From NCBI RefSeq assembly GCF_002836745.1, contig NZ_PJAR01000044.1:372001-436000 (forward strand): DNA of 64,000 bases, in the 5' to 3' direction. The stretch is from Glaciecola sp. 33A (GTDB lineage: Bacteria > Pseudomonadota > Gammaproteobacteria > Enterobacterales > Alteromonadaceae). Each line of letters begins with the position of its first letter. Position 1 is the stretch's first letter. The notes under the pieces are model-generated. The model had not been told where the DNA came from. It made no database searches and saw only the letters and a list, made by a program, of their open reading frames with translations. The translations under genes were made by a program, and so were the position numbers. This document shows, one piece after another, positions 32,418-42,627 of the stretch.

Positions 32418-33731
32418 ATGAGTAGAATTGACATTATCTTACCTGCTGCCCAGTTAGAAGGTACTACTGCTACATTATCAAAGTGGTTAGTTGCCATTGG
32501 TGAAAAAGTTAAAGAGGGTGATCCTCTAATAGAATTAGAGACTGATAAGGTGTCGATGGAAATTTGTGCCCCTAACGAAGGTACCTTATCTAGTATTACC
32601 TTTGCTGAGGGCGAGGAAATTGCTGTTGACACTGTATTAGGCCATTTAGATACCGAAGATACAAAAATTATAACCTCAACTGATGCTGTTGATACAAAAG
32701 AAGCTAATCAAACCGTAAATAACGGATCAGTGAACCAAAAGACAAACAGCGATGATCAAAGCAAGAAAGTAACCTCGAATAACCTTTCAAGCGAACAATT
32801 GGATATTAAAACCGACTTTACTATAGATGATAGCGTACAGTATTTGATTGGCCCTGCTGCACGTCGTTTATTGAAAAGTAATCAAATAAACCCAAACCTT
32901 ATTACTGGCACAGGTCACCAAGGTAGGATCACTAGAAACGACGTTCGTTCTTACATCCAAGATACGCCCAAATCTGATCCCGCTGTCGCTACACATACAC
33001 CAACCTCTATTCATGCTCCCGTAACTAGACCACTCAAAGGTACTATGGTTAAGCATAGCAATATGCGTAAAGCAATTGCCAATCATATGGTTAAAAGCTT
33101 GTTAGAAACGTCACCTCATGTCACTAGTGTTTTTGAAATGGACATGAGTAATATTATTGATCATAGAAAATGGCATAAAACGGAATATGCTGAACTAGGG
33201 GTTAAATTAACGTTTACCGCTTATTTTTTAGCTGCAGTAGTTAAAGCGATGCAAGAAGTGCCGCAAGTAAACGCCCGCTTCCATGAAGATGCTTTAGAGT
33301 TATTTAGTGATATTAATATAGGTGTCGCCACTGCTTTAGGCGATAAAGGTTTGGTGGTGCCTGTTGTTCAACAAGTGCAATCGATGAATTTATTTTCTAT
33401 TGCTCAAGCACTTAATATACAAACTGAAAAAGCGCGCAGCGGCAACATAGTTCCGAGTGATATGAAAAATGGTACTTTTACGATTTCTAATCATGGGGTT
33501 AGCGGTAGTTTATTTGCAACGCCTATTATTATTAACCAACCTGAAGTGGCCATTCTCGGCATAGGAAAACTAGAAAAAAGGGTGTCGGTAGAAGAAATAT
33601 CAGGTGTTGATACCATTGTGATTAAATCTAAATGTTATGTGTCACTTAGCATTGATCACCGTGCTCTTGATGCCCATCAAACAAATATGTTTTTAGCTAG
33701 GTTTGTTGATGTTATTGAGAACTGGGGATAG
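32418..33731 (+). CDS. 2-oxoacid dehydrogenase E2 (lipoyl acyltransferase)
   Basis: 437 aa. One lipoyl domain (~1-77, lipoyl-lysine in ETDKVSM at ~44), a polar linker, a peripheral subunit-binding domain (GPAARRLLKSN...GRITRNDV, ~143-180) and a C-terminal acyltransferase domain with catalytic His414 in SIDHRALDA (Asp418 retained, usual following Gly replaced by Ala). It starts 19 bp after E1 and should form the complex core with it. The unusual opening LPAAQLEGTTATLSKW differs from pyruvate and 2-oxoglutarate E2s. Confidence 0.88.
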   Translation: MSRIDIILPAAQLEGTTATLSKWLVAIGEKVKEGDPLIELETDKVSMEICAPNEGTLSSITFAEGEEIAVDTVLGHLDTEDTKIITSTDAVDTKEANQTVNNGSVNQKTNSDDQSKKVTSNNLSSEQLDIKTDFTIDDSVQYLIGPAARRLLKSNQINPNLITGTGHQGRITRNDVRSYIQDTPKSDPAVATHTPTSIHAPVTRPLKGTMVKHSNMRKAIANHMVKSLLETSPHVTSVFEMDMSNIIDHRKWHKTEYAELGVKLTFTAYFLAAVVKAMQEVPQVNARFHEDALELFSDINIGVATALGDKGLVVPVVQQVQSMNLFSIAQALNIQTEKARSGNIVPSDMKNGTFTISNHGVSGSLFATPIIINQPEVAILGIGKLEKRVSVEEISGVDTIVIKSKCYVSLSIDHRALDAHQTNMFLARFVDVIENWG

Positions 33732-33785
33732 CGAGCGGCCGCGTAATTTATAAACACTTGCAAACCTCGGGCGACTATATAGTTA

Positions 33786-34165
33786 AGTAATCCTACTTGG
33801 GCAAACCACATGGCCTTCTTTCAAGCTGCTGGTTTAAACATAAAAACGTACCCTTATTATGATTATGAAAATAAGTGTTTAGATTTTGACGGAATGTTGG
33901 CAACACTTAAAAGGTTTCAGCAGATGATGTCGTTATACCGCATGGCTGTTGTCATAACCCAAGTGGTATAGATTTAACCAATGAACAGTGGCAACAAATA
34001 GCAGAAATCACTACAGAAATTGGTGTAGATATGGCTTATTAAGGGTTTGAGGCAGAACTAGATGGCGATGCTTACGGTCGACGTTTATTAGCTGATAGCG
34101 TCATTGAAATGATTGTTTGTAGTTCATGTTCAAAAAACTTTGGATTATATAATGTAACCCGCTGT
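33786..34165 (+). pseudogene. Aromatic/aspartate aminotransferase (TyrB/AspC family) fragment
   Basis: A class I aminotransferase piece without its N- and C-terminal parts. One frame reads NPTWANHMAFFQAAGLNIKTYPYYDYENKCLDFDGML, then a frameshift near 33920 leads to [20 protein letters not shown]...QWQQIAE. An in-frame stop replaces part of the cofactor-binding DxAYQGF region, and SCSKNFGLYN retains the PLP-lysine motif. Both ends, the frameshift and the stop make it dead. It lies 55 bp after E2, so an aminotransferase may once have fed the E1-E2 complex. Confidence 0.85.
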
Positions 34166-34307
34166 TTTCAAGAGCTTATCCATTCTGTAGGTATGAACAA
34201 ATCGCAACCAAACGGATTTATTAAATATTTTTATGTACCCTAGTTGTAAGTTTCTTAAACTCCAATCGACTAATAAGTTAATCCTCAACAATTTCACAGG
34301 AAAGTAA

Positions 34308-34787
34308 GTGGCAGCTGAATTTGAGCAACTGATCAAAGTTCACGGTGGAAGGATACGAGCTATTGCAAGACGATATGCTGATACCGACGCTGTTGACGAT
34401 CTTTATCAGGAAATACTTGTTCAGTTATGGCGCAGTATCGATAGTTTCAGGGGAGATGCAAAACCTGAAACCTGGATTTACCGCATTGGTCTTAATACCG
34501 CATTGACCAGCGTGCGCAAGCAGATCCGGTTACGTGAGGGCAAAGCCGCCATACTGAATAGCCAACTTGGCAGCGAAGAGTCTCTCGGCGGGCGCTGTCA
34601 GGCTGAGATATTGAGTGAGTTTATGGATTCATTGGCTGATGTAGACAGTTCAATAATGATGATGTATCTCGACGGTCTTAATGGCCAGGAAATGTCATCG
34701 GTATTGGGTATGAAGCTTAATGCTGTGCAGGTGAGGATTAACCGCTTGAAAAAAATGTTTTCAGACCGCTATTTGGAGGTGGAATGA
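34308..34787 (+). CDS. ECF-type RNA polymerase sigma factor
   Basis: 159 aa from a GTG start with CAGGAAAG upstream. Region 2 is visible as DAVDDLYQEILVQLWRSIDSFRGDAKPETWIYRIGLNTAL (residues ~28-65 in part) and region 4 as NGQEMSSVLGMKLNAVQVRINRLKKMF (~125-152). It lacks sigma regions 1 and 3, as ECF factors do. It overlaps the next gene by 4 bp (ATGA-type coupling), the usual pairing with a membrane regulator. Confidence 0.88.
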   Translation: MAAEFEQLIKVHGGRIRAIARRYADTDAVDDLYQEILVQLWRSIDSFRGDAKPETWIYRIGLNTALTSVRKQIRLREGKAAILNSQLGSEESLGGRCQAEILSEFMDSLADVDSSIMMMYLDGLNGQEMSSVLGMKLNAVQVRINRLKKMFSDRYLEVE

Positions 34788-35383
34788 TGGAATTGGACGA
34801 TTTAAAAACAACTTGGAAAAAAGAGGTCAATATGACAACACAAACAGTAGACTTTAACAGCATCAAAAGCGAAGTAAGTAAACTCGACAAACACGCTAAA
34901 ATGAGCTGGTCGATTGAGGCCATCGGTGCTTTGTTCGGCATATTTGCAACCGTTATTTTTACTTGGGTATGGCTTGATTCGCCAATCATTTTTACTCAAG
35001 TTGTTGCGGTAATATTAATACTTAGTCTGGTATATTCTGCACGGTTGTTTTTCGGTATTCAGCAGGCTGAAACACAAGATGATTGGACCTTGCTGGCCAA
35101 AATTAATATTCAAATAGAAAAGCGCGAAAAAGAAGTCAAAATGCTTCGTAACTTAGCGGTAATGCAATTGATCCCTATGTTCTCTATCATGACGCTGGCC
35201 TCTTACGCTATTTACATTGAATTGACGGGAATGATCCTGCCAAGTATGACATTTATGATTGGGTGGGTCGCAGGCCTAGTTTACTTTATCTTTTTACATT
35301 TTCATAACCGCAGTCATTTGAACAACAAATTTTTGCCTGCACTGGAGCAATTATACAAACTTAAAAAACAACTGAATGACTGA
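34784..35383 (+). CDS. Four-helix membrane protein paired with the ECF sigma factor (putative anti-sigma)
   Basis: 199 aa; translationally coupled to the sigma gene. The cytoplasmic N-terminus (MELDDLKTTWKKE, helical to ~40) is followed by membrane segments at about 43-63, 66-86, 123-143 and 150-170, with a charged helix between the pairs. The initial short LDDLKxxW segment resembles proteins encoded beside ECF factors in Alteromonadales. An anti-sigma role is inferred from position only. Confidence 0.65.
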   Translation: MMELDDLKTTWKKEVNMTTQTVDFNSIKSEVSKLDKHAKMSWSIEAIGALFGIFATVIFTWVWLDSPIIFTQVVAVILILSLVYSARLFFGIQQAETQDDWTLLAKINIQIEKREKEVKMLRNLAVMQLIPMFSIMTLASYAIYIELTGMILPSMTFMIGWVAGLVYFIFLHFHNRSHLNNKFLPALEQLYKLKKQLND

Positions 35384-35431
35384 GTAATAATACTAGGAAG
35401 GATCGTATTCTATTATATAAAAAGGTCACAT

Positions 35432-35485
35432 CACTGCGACTAAGTAAAGTTTAGGTTACCAAGTCGCAGTGCTTTAGTTTCAGTT
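35432..35485 (+). terminator. Terminator of the sigma/anti-sigma operon
   Basis: CACTGCGACT (35432-35441) pairs with AGTCGCAGTG (35462-35471), with an inner GTAA/TTAC pairing, followed by T-rich sequence ending in TTTTTT. It lies about 50 nt after the operon stop. Confidence 0.72.
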
Positions 35486-35566
35486 TTTTAAAGAGGAATA
35501 AAATTTAGATTTTCCTAAGGTCTGCTAACGTTCCAAAACAGAAATCATATATCCATTGGCTAACTC

Positions 35567-36043
35567 TCAGTCTAGTGAAGTGGGATCAAACTCTTGCAGA
35601 CTTTCATAGTCTCGCTGCATGGTCGACTTATTTGTTAATGGTCCGTGGCCCGGAATAATTTTAGTGTCTTGATCAGCACGATCCAAGATAGACTTCATGG
35701 CAAGCAAGTAGCCTTGATATGTGCCGCCACTTTGGGTGTCGATAAATGGCGTGACACCCACAAAATAAAGATCGCCAGTAACAATCACATTAGACTTCGT
35801 AAAGAAAACCGCAATATCGTTAAATGCATGAGCGAATTGGCCATCAATAATTATTGTGCGCTGTGTGCCTTTTACTACGCCTACATTGCCACCTATGCCG
35901 CGCAACATGTAAATATTTTCTGATACTTGTATTATTTCAATAGAAAGCTTTTTTGTAGCCAGATTTTGTGCGTTCGATACCCCAACACAAACAAATGCAA
36001 CGCTTACTGAAATTATCGCTAGCCGCACTAATATTACACGCAT
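35567..36043 (-). CDS. Metallo-beta-lactamase-fold protein lacking its metal-binding core (probably inactive)
   Basis: 158 aa with a signal peptide (VFVCVGVSNA|QN near residue 25). The N-terminal MBL strands (ENIYMLRGIGGNVGVVKG, TIIIDGQFA) are followed directly by DIAVFFTKSNVIVTGD and IIPGHGPL. In relatives about 100 residues with the HxHxDH signature lie between QFA and that segment. They have been removed here in frame, so metal binding and hydrolysis should be lost. The reading frame is otherwise intact. Best seen as an in-frame deletion pseudogene. Confidence 0.75.
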   Translation of the reverse strand: MRVILVRLAIISVSVAFVCVGVSNAQNLATKKLSIEIIQVSENIYMLRGIGGNVGVVKGTQRTIIIDGQFAHAFNDIAVFFTKSNVIVTGDLYFVGVTPFIDTQSGGTYQGYLLAMKSILDRADQDTKIIPGHGPLTNKSTMQRDYESLQEFDPTSLD

Positions 36044-36083
36044 ATCTAAAACCTTTGGTATTTCATCTTGTTCTTATCTTAAT

Positions 36084-36491
36084 TTACTTTGACCAGCACC
36101 AACTAGTGACGTTGTAACGATATTTGACTGTATCATCATGGATCATTGGCCTTACCCAATGCTCGGAGCCCTTTGAAAAGGGATTGAACAAAACGCAGCG
36201 ATTATATATTGGCGCTATTTTAATAGGGTAGTCCGCTTTTCCCATAAACACTAACTCGCCACCGTTGTTATTCCATACTTTTTTCAAATACAATAACATA
36301 CAAACTTCTCTGCCGGGTGAGTCGCCCGCATGCTGATTGACAAAGTCATCCGCGGTTAGGCGAAAGAAATTAGTGTTAATTACCGGTTTCGCTACATTGA
36401 TATCGGTAAGTTGCACATCGAAAATGCGCGATAACAACGACATAAACTCTCTACTACGTAAAAATAGTAGAAAATCTCTAGCGACTCTCAC
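36084..36491 (-). CDS. 2OG-Fe(II) oxygenase fragment, N-terminus missing
   Basis: 135 aa from a GTG that follows an in-frame TAA four codons upstream. The preserved part matches the C-terminal double-stranded beta-helix of prolyl-hydroxylase-like dioxygenases: QHAGD (HxD iron ligands), MLLYLKKVWNNNGGELVF, LFNPF...EHWV (distal His) and YRYNVTSW (2OG-binding Arg). The usual first ~70 residues are missing, and the gene ends 58 bp from the ligA 3' relic, so truncation may mark the junction. Iron and cosubstrate ligands remain, but folding without the N-terminal half is doubtful. Confidence 0.6.
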   Translation of the reverse strand: MRVARDFLLFLRSREFMSLLSRIFDVQLTDINVAKPVINTNFFRLTADDFVNQHAGDSPGREVCMLLYLKKVWNNNGGELVFMGKADYPIKIAPIYNRCVLFNPFSKGSEHWVRPMIHDDTVKYRYNVTSWCWSK

Positions 36492-36512
36492 CTGTTTGGT
36501 TTACATGCTTAG

Positions 36513-37279
<767 letters not shown>

Positions 37280-37304
37280 CTTCTAATCTCTTGAGGGAAA
37301 CAAG

Positions 37305-39707
37305 TTGAGTAAGCTACATAAAGCAATGTTTGCATTCATTATTGTATTCCTAAGTAGCCTTTTTTGGCCTGCGCTACCTTCAATTCAGATTGTGGCAACT
37401 TGTGTGTTAATCGCTATTGTTGTTGCATTATGTCTTCGCTTTCAAGTCAAGACTTGGGTTTTTGGTGCAATGCTAGGCTTCATCTGGGCCAGCAGTGTAG
37501 GACATTGGTATTCGTCTTGGCAACTACCAAATCAATATTTTAACCAAAATGTAATTGTAGAGGCCAATGTTGAGTCCTTGCATATTCAACTAAACACCTC
37601 AGACCAACCCCATGGGTTTAAAAATAAGCAAGTATACCCTCAACCTGACAATAAGCTATTCGAATACAAAACCTTAATACTGCAACTCAACAAGATAGGT
37701 AAAACGAGGTTATATCATTCGCCAAGGATAAGACTGTCATGGTTTGAACCAGAAATTGTGTTTCAACAAGGTAATAAAGTCAGGTTACTGGTCAACATTA
37801 AACGCCCTCATGCGTTAGCGAACGAATTTGGATTTAATCGGCAGAAATGGCTAGCGAGTAAAAATATCGTGGGCATAGGTAGCGTCAGAAAGAGTCCTAC
37901 GAATTCACTTGCGCAAACCAACCACTCAATGCGACAAGAACTTGTCAATCGTTTGCTGGAGTATTCGATTCAGCATAATTTGCAAAACATAAGATGGATC
38001 CTCGCACTATCATTTGGCGACAGAAGCTTATTCACCAAGACTGATTGGAAGCTGCTGCAAACGACAGGGACGGCGCATCTATTTGCAATATCAGGATTAC
38101 ATCTTGGCATAGTGAGTGTGTTGTTTTTCCGTCTTATAACGACCTTGTTGTTTCTCGCCATTATAGTGAATAGTGGCACTCATCAACCTCATATAGGCCC
38201 TTGGGCACTCGTTGTTACTATTCCATGTTGTTTATTTTATGCTTATTTAAGCGGTTTTCAGGTGCCGGTGATACGATCGATAATCACTATTTTATTTATT
38301 GCCTACTTAATGTTTTATCAACTTCATTGGAGGCCTATTGCTGTTTTTATCAATCTACTCGTGTGTTTTTTTATACTATTTCCATTGTCGATAATTGGAA
38401 TGAGTTTTTGGTTTAGTTTCGGTGCTATTTTTGCGATTTGTTTTTTTATGTGGCGCTATCCTCGCCGTGATCATTCTATCTGGCAGGCAGTAAGACAAAC
38501 CATTGCAATGCAATTGTTTTTATCCTTGATAATGCTACCGTTGATTGCTATTAATTTTGGTGTACTGTCAAGTGTCTCTGCACTCGTAAATTTAATCGTA
38601 ATGCCCGTGGTTAGCTTGTTGCTTGTGCCTATGTGTTTATTGCTTGTCAGCATGATGTTAATTAATAACAATATGTTGATTAAGCCACTCCTTACATCGT
38701 TAGACTGGTGTTTTGAACAACTTATTCTATTCATGCAAGTGTTTAATGCTGCGCCACATGCGAGCATAGATGTTCATGGGATCTCCCCAATAGCATGGTT
38801 TATTGTGCTTATTACCCTGTTACTTTTATTTTTACCGTATTGGCCGCATCGCAAAAAAATCATCGGTGCACTGGGACTTGCCATTTTAAGTCAAAGCAGC
38901 GCTAAAGATCACGAACGTGGAAGCTGGTCCGTAAGAATTTTTGATATAGGGCAAGGATTGAGTGTACTTGTGCGTCAAAATAATCAGTTTTTACTATATG
39001 ACACAGGGCAATCTTTCATCAACGGTGGTAGTTTGGCAAAAACAGTGATTGCTCCGTATTTCTTGGCACAATCCCAAAATTTGGCGCTGGCGTCAAATGC
39101 TACCTTGCGCGTTCCGACGATTGATTATTTAATAAATAGTCATATGGATGACGATCATGCTGGCGGTAATGGTTTTATTTTTTCGCATTACAACGTTACG
39201 CAATGGCTTGCGCCTGTTAGTGGCTGCACGACCAATGACAGTTTTGTCTGGGGAGAATTAAGTTTAACTATTTTGTGGCCTGATAAAAACGTTTCAGGCA
39301 ATAACAATAATCATTCCTGTGTAATAAAAATAGCCAGTAAAAATGCCAGTGTGCTGTTGACCGGTGATATAGAAAAACAAGCAGAGCAGACAATTTTAAA
39401 AAAATATGAGGGTACCTCAGTATTGAGATCAACGGTGTTAGTTGCCGCACATCATGGCAGTAAAACGTCCTCAACACGGCCCTTCATTCAAGCAGTACAG
39501 CCTGAATATGTTGTAATTAGCAGTAAGTATTATAATCAATGGCAATTTCCCCATGCCAGCGTTGTGGCAAATCTTATGGAGGTGAATGCGACGATCTATA
39601 ACACCGCTTATGACGGTGAAGTTATCTTCAAATTTTCGAATGATAAGTTAGGAATACAAGCCTATCGTCAGCGCTGGTTTGCTCCATGGTACATGCAAAT
39701 AGATTAA
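37305..39707 (+). CDS. comEC: DNA internalization competence protein ComEC/Rec2
   Basis: 800 aa inner-membrane channel that moves single-stranded DNA into the cytoplasm during natural transformation. TTG start preceded by GAGGG. N-terminal hydrophobic segments and a soluble OB-like DUF4131 region (~30-200), the competence domain with FAISGLHLGI (~255) and further membrane helices to ~535, then a C-terminal MBL-fold domain with SHMDDDHAGG (HxxDDH-type) and AAHHGSKTSS. Complete, so the cell may be naturally competent, a possible route for the foreign DNA next door. Confidence 0.94.
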   Translation: MSKLHKAMFAFIIVFLSSLFWPALPSIQIVATCVLIAIVVALCLRFQVKTWVFGAMLGFIWASSVGHWYSSWQLPNQYFNQNVIVEANVESLHIQLNTSDQPHGFKNKQVYPQPDNKLFEYKTLILQLNKIGKTRLYHSPRIRLSWFEPEIVFQQGNKVRLLVNIKRPHALANEFGFNRQKWLASKNIVGIGSVRKSPTNSLAQTNHSMRQELVNRLLEYSIQHNLQNIRWILALSFGDRSLFTKTDWKLLQTTGTAHLFAISGLHLGIVSVLFFRLITTLLFLAIIVNSGTHQPHIGPWALVVTIPCCLFYAYLSGFQVPVIRSIITILFIAYLMFYQLHWRPIAVFINLLVCFFILFPLSIIGMSFWFSFGAIFAICFFMWRYPRRDHSIWQAVRQTIAMQLFLSLIMLPLIAINFGVLSSVSALVNLIVMPVVSLLLVPMCLLLVSMMLINNNMLIKPLLTSLDWCFEQLILFMQVFNAAPHASIDVHGISPIAWFIVLITLLLLFLPYWPHRKKIIGALGLAILSQSSAKDHERGSWSVRIFDIGQGLSVLVRQNNQFLLYDTGQSFINGGSLAKTVIAPYFLAQSQNLALASNATLRVPTIDYLINSHMDDDHAGGNGFIFSHYNVTQWLAPVSGCTTNDSFVWGELSLTILWPDKNVSGNNNNHSCVIKIASKNASVLLTGDIEKQAEQTILKKYEGTSVLRSTVLVAAHHGSKTSSTRPFIQAVQPEYVVISSKYYNQWQFPHASVVANLMEVNATIYNTAYDGEVIFKFSNDKLGIQAYRQRWFAPWYMQID

Positions 39708-39827
39708 TGCAGAGTCGACTCATCAGCAAAGCTTTGTGAATTCGAGGGCTTACGGTAGAATGCGTAACGCAAAAGCTGAAACCAAGCAAATAGCTGAACT
39801 AATTAGAAAATAAGATAAAGGAGCAGA

Positions 39828-41576
39828 ATGACTGCTAGCATTGAAATTGAGCCGAAAGTCGTCAAAAGATTCCTGACTTACTTATCGCCGTTTAAACTTC
39901 CATTTTTCTTCGCTATTCTAGGTATGCTGGGCTATGCAGGCATCGATGCCTTTGTAATTTCGCAATTACAGCCAATGATTGACGTCGGTCTCAAAGACAC
40001 GAGTTCAGATTTTTTAAGAATTGCTGCGCTTGCCATTGTCCCACTTTTTATCATACGCGGTTTGTTTAATTTTATGGGGAGTTACACCCTGAGCTGGATC
40101 AGTTCTCAAGTGGTGATGAAAATGCGTCAGCAGTTGTTTGATAAATACATTCATCTACCTGTTGAATTTCACGATCATCAATCAGCCGGTGCTCTTATTT
40201 CTAAAGTAACTTTTGATACTGAACAAGTAGCCAACGCTGCGGGCAAAGCATTTTTAATACTTATCCGCGAGGGTGCGTTCGTGATTTTCTTAATTGCCGT
40301 CATGTTCAGTAAATCGTGGCAATTGTCGTTAATCTTTCTATTGATAGGCCCTATTGTTGGCATTATCGTCAGTGTTGTCAGTACGCGTTTCAGGAAAATT
40401 AGTAAAGCAATACAAAAGGCAATGGGGTCCTTAACAACAGGCGTTGAGCAAGTGGTTAAGGGGCATAAAGTGGTATTGATGTTCGGTGGTCAAAAGATAG
40501 AGTCAGATAAGTTTCAGGACACTAACAATAACAATCGACAGCAAACGATGAAATTGGCAACCACGCAAATTCTAAGTGTGTCTACTATTCAGGTGATCGC
40601 TTCAGTTGCACTCGCGTTCGTCCTATATCTTGCCAGCACACCTAGCATGTTGAGTGAACTAACTCCCGGTGTTTTCATCGCCGTGTTGATATCAATGATG
40701 GCGCTGCTAAAGCCATTAAAACAGATTACAACGGTAAATAATGAATTTCAAAAAGGCATGGCAGCGTGCGCAAGTATATTTGAATTACTGGACAAAGATA
40801 TTGAAGTGGATACAGGTACAAAAGAGTTAAACCGTGCGCAAGGCAATTTAGAGTTTAAAGACGTGACCTTTACTTACCCTAGTAAAAGCCAGCCAGCATT
40901 ACGCAATGTTTCATTTGATATTAATGCCGGCCAGACTATTGCGCTAGTAGGTCGTTCAGGCAGCGGTAAATCCACATTATCTAGTTTATTAACTCGTTTT
41001 TATCAACCCCAATCAGGTGAGATATTAATTGATGGTGTGGCTCTGAATGACGTCACACTTACCTCGTTACGAAAGCAATTTGCATTAGTATCACAACAAG
41101 TCATCTTGTTTAATGACACCATTGCCAATAACATCGCTTACGGTTGCACAGACAAGGTTACCAGAGAGCAAATAATGCAGGCCGCTGCAGCAGCCCATGT
41201 GTCTGAATTTGTGGCCCAGCAGGAGAATGGTTTTGATACAATCATTGGTGAAAATGGTGTCACTCTTTCGGGAGGACAAAGGCAGCGTATCGCTATTGCA
41301 AGAGCAATCCTAGCTGATTCACCTATTCTAATACTGGATGAAGCAACCTCTGCTCTGGATACTGAATCTGAAAAATTGATACAGCATGCATTAGAAGAAT
41401 TACAAAAAAGCCGCACTAATATAGTGATAGCGCATCGTCTTTCAACTATTGAAAATGCGGATCTGATACTTGTTATAGAGCACGGCGAAGTTGTTGAGCG
41501 TGGAACGCACTGTGAGTTGGTCGTTAAAAATGGTACGTATGCGCAGTTGCATAAAATGCAGTTTTCACAAGGTTAA
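39828..41576 (+). CDS. msbA: Lipid A export ABC transporter MsbA
   Basis: 582 aa half-transporter that flips lipid A-core across the inner membrane. Six transmembrane helices (~25-310) precede the ATPase with Walker A GRSGSGKST at ~375-383, Q-loop, signature LSGGQRQR and Walker B ILILDEATSALD, H-loop in IVIAHRLST. AAGGAGCAG precedes the ATG. lpxK starts 2 bp downstream, the conserved coupling. Confidence 0.96.
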   Translation: MTASIEIEPKVVKRFLTYLSPFKLPFFFAILGMLGYAGIDAFVISQLQPMIDVGLKDTSSDFLRIAALAIVPLFIIRGLFNFMGSYTLSWISSQVVMKMRQQLFDKYIHLPVEFHDHQSAGALISKVTFDTEQVANAAGKAFLILIREGAFVIFLIAVMFSKSWQLSLIFLLIGPIVGIIVSVVSTRFRKISKAIQKAMGSLTTGVEQVVKGHKVVLMFGGQKIESDKFQDTNNNNRQQTMKLATTQILSVSTIQVIASVALAFVLYLASTPSMLSELTPGVFIAVLISMMALLKPLKQITTVNNEFQKGMAACASIFELLDKDIEVDTGTKELNRAQGNLEFKDVTFTYPSKSQPALRNVSFDINAGQTIALVGRSGSGKSTLSSLLTRFYQPQSGEILIDGVALNDVTLTSLRKQFALVSQQVILFNDTIANNIAYGCTDKVTREQIMQAAAAAHVSEFVAQQENGFDTIIGENGVTLSGGQRQRIAIARAILADSPILILDEATSALDTESEKLIQHALEELQKSRTNIVIAHRLSTIENADLILVIEHGEVVERGTHCELVVKNGTYAQLHKMQFSQG

Positions 41577-41578
41577 CA

Positions 41579-42565
41579 ATGGCCTTACATAACGCTTGGT
41601 ATGAAGATAAGAAATGGGTGTGGTTGTTACTGCCTATAACTATTGTGTTTTTTTGTTTGAGCAAGCTACGCAAATTTTTCTTTAACGTGGGCGTGTTTAC
41701 ATCCGTTAAACCCAAAGCCTTCGTTATCATTGTCGGTAATATATCGGTTGGTGGTAATGGGAAAACACCGACGGTTATTTCAATTGCAGAATATCTTATC
41801 AGTCAGGGTTATCGTTGCGGGGTTTTGTCACGCGGTTATGGTAGCTCACAAACGCAATTTCCGCATCTTGTCAATGTCAACGATGAGCCAAGTCTTGTGG
41901 GTGATGAGCCTAAACTTATGCGGCATCGCCTTTGTTGTCCTATCGTGATTGATCCAAAGCGTGTGCGCGGCGCCCAGTTTTTGGTTGAAATTCATCACTG
42001 CAACGTGATTATTTGTGATGACGGTTTACAACATTACGCTTTGCAAAGAGATTTTGAAATTGTGGTGATGGATGCAAGAGGTGTTGGAAATGGGTTTCTA
42101 ATGCCGATGGGACCGCTAAGAGAATCGGTGTCGAGACTTAGCAGTGTCGATTTGGTCGTTTTTAATGGTCAAATAAACGATGATATTTTAGTCACAGCCG
42201 ATAAAGTTGCCAGCATGAGGCTGCAACCAGATCGGTGGGTCAATGTGAAAACCGGTGAAAGTAAGAGTTCATTGTCCATTCTAAACGCAACCGCGATAGC
42301 TGGCATTGGCGACCCCAAGCGTTTTTTCTCGACCTTAGTTAACATGGGTATTGTGTGCGAAAAAAGCATCGGGTTTCCAGATCACTACGCGTTTAAATTT
42401 TCAGATATTCCTCAAGGAATGGTGCTGATGACGGAAAAAGACGCTGTAAAATGCAAATCATTTGCGCATGATAATTGTTGGTATTTACAGGTCAGTGGTA
42501 ATATTTCAAAGAATATGTATCAGCTCCTTGATAACAAGTTGAAAATGTTCCAACAACACGTTTAA
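41579..42565 (+). CDS. lpxK: Tetraacyldisaccharide 4'-kinase
   Basis: 328 aa lipid A kinase, membrane-associated through its N-terminal hydrophobic helix (~15-35). The P-loop reads GNISVGGNGKTP (~50-61); the DDGLQHYALQRD segment and LMPMGPLRE are diagnostic. It phosphorylates the disaccharide-1-phosphate intermediate. In operon with msbA and probably ycaR-kdsB. Confidence 0.95.
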   Translation: MALHNAWYEDKKWVWLLLPITIVFFCLSKLRKFFFNVGVFTSVKPKAFVIIVGNISVGGNGKTPTVISIAEYLISQGYRCGVLSRGYGSSQTQFPHLVNVNDEPSLVGDEPKLMRHRLCCPIVIDPKRVRGAQFLVEIHHCNVIICDDGLQHYALQRDFEIVVMDARGVGNGFLMPMGPLRESVSRLSSVDLVVFNGQINDDILVTADKVASMRLQPDRWVNVKTGESKSSLSILNATAIAGIGDPKRFFSTLVNMGIVCEKSIGFPDHYAFKFSDIPQGMVLMTEKDAVKCKSFAHDNCWYLQVSGNISKNMYQLLDNKLKMFQQHV

Positions 42566-42627
42566 ATCACGCTACTATTAATTCAGTATTATAGAATCCA
42601 ATTTATTCTAAAAATTTAAGGACTCAG

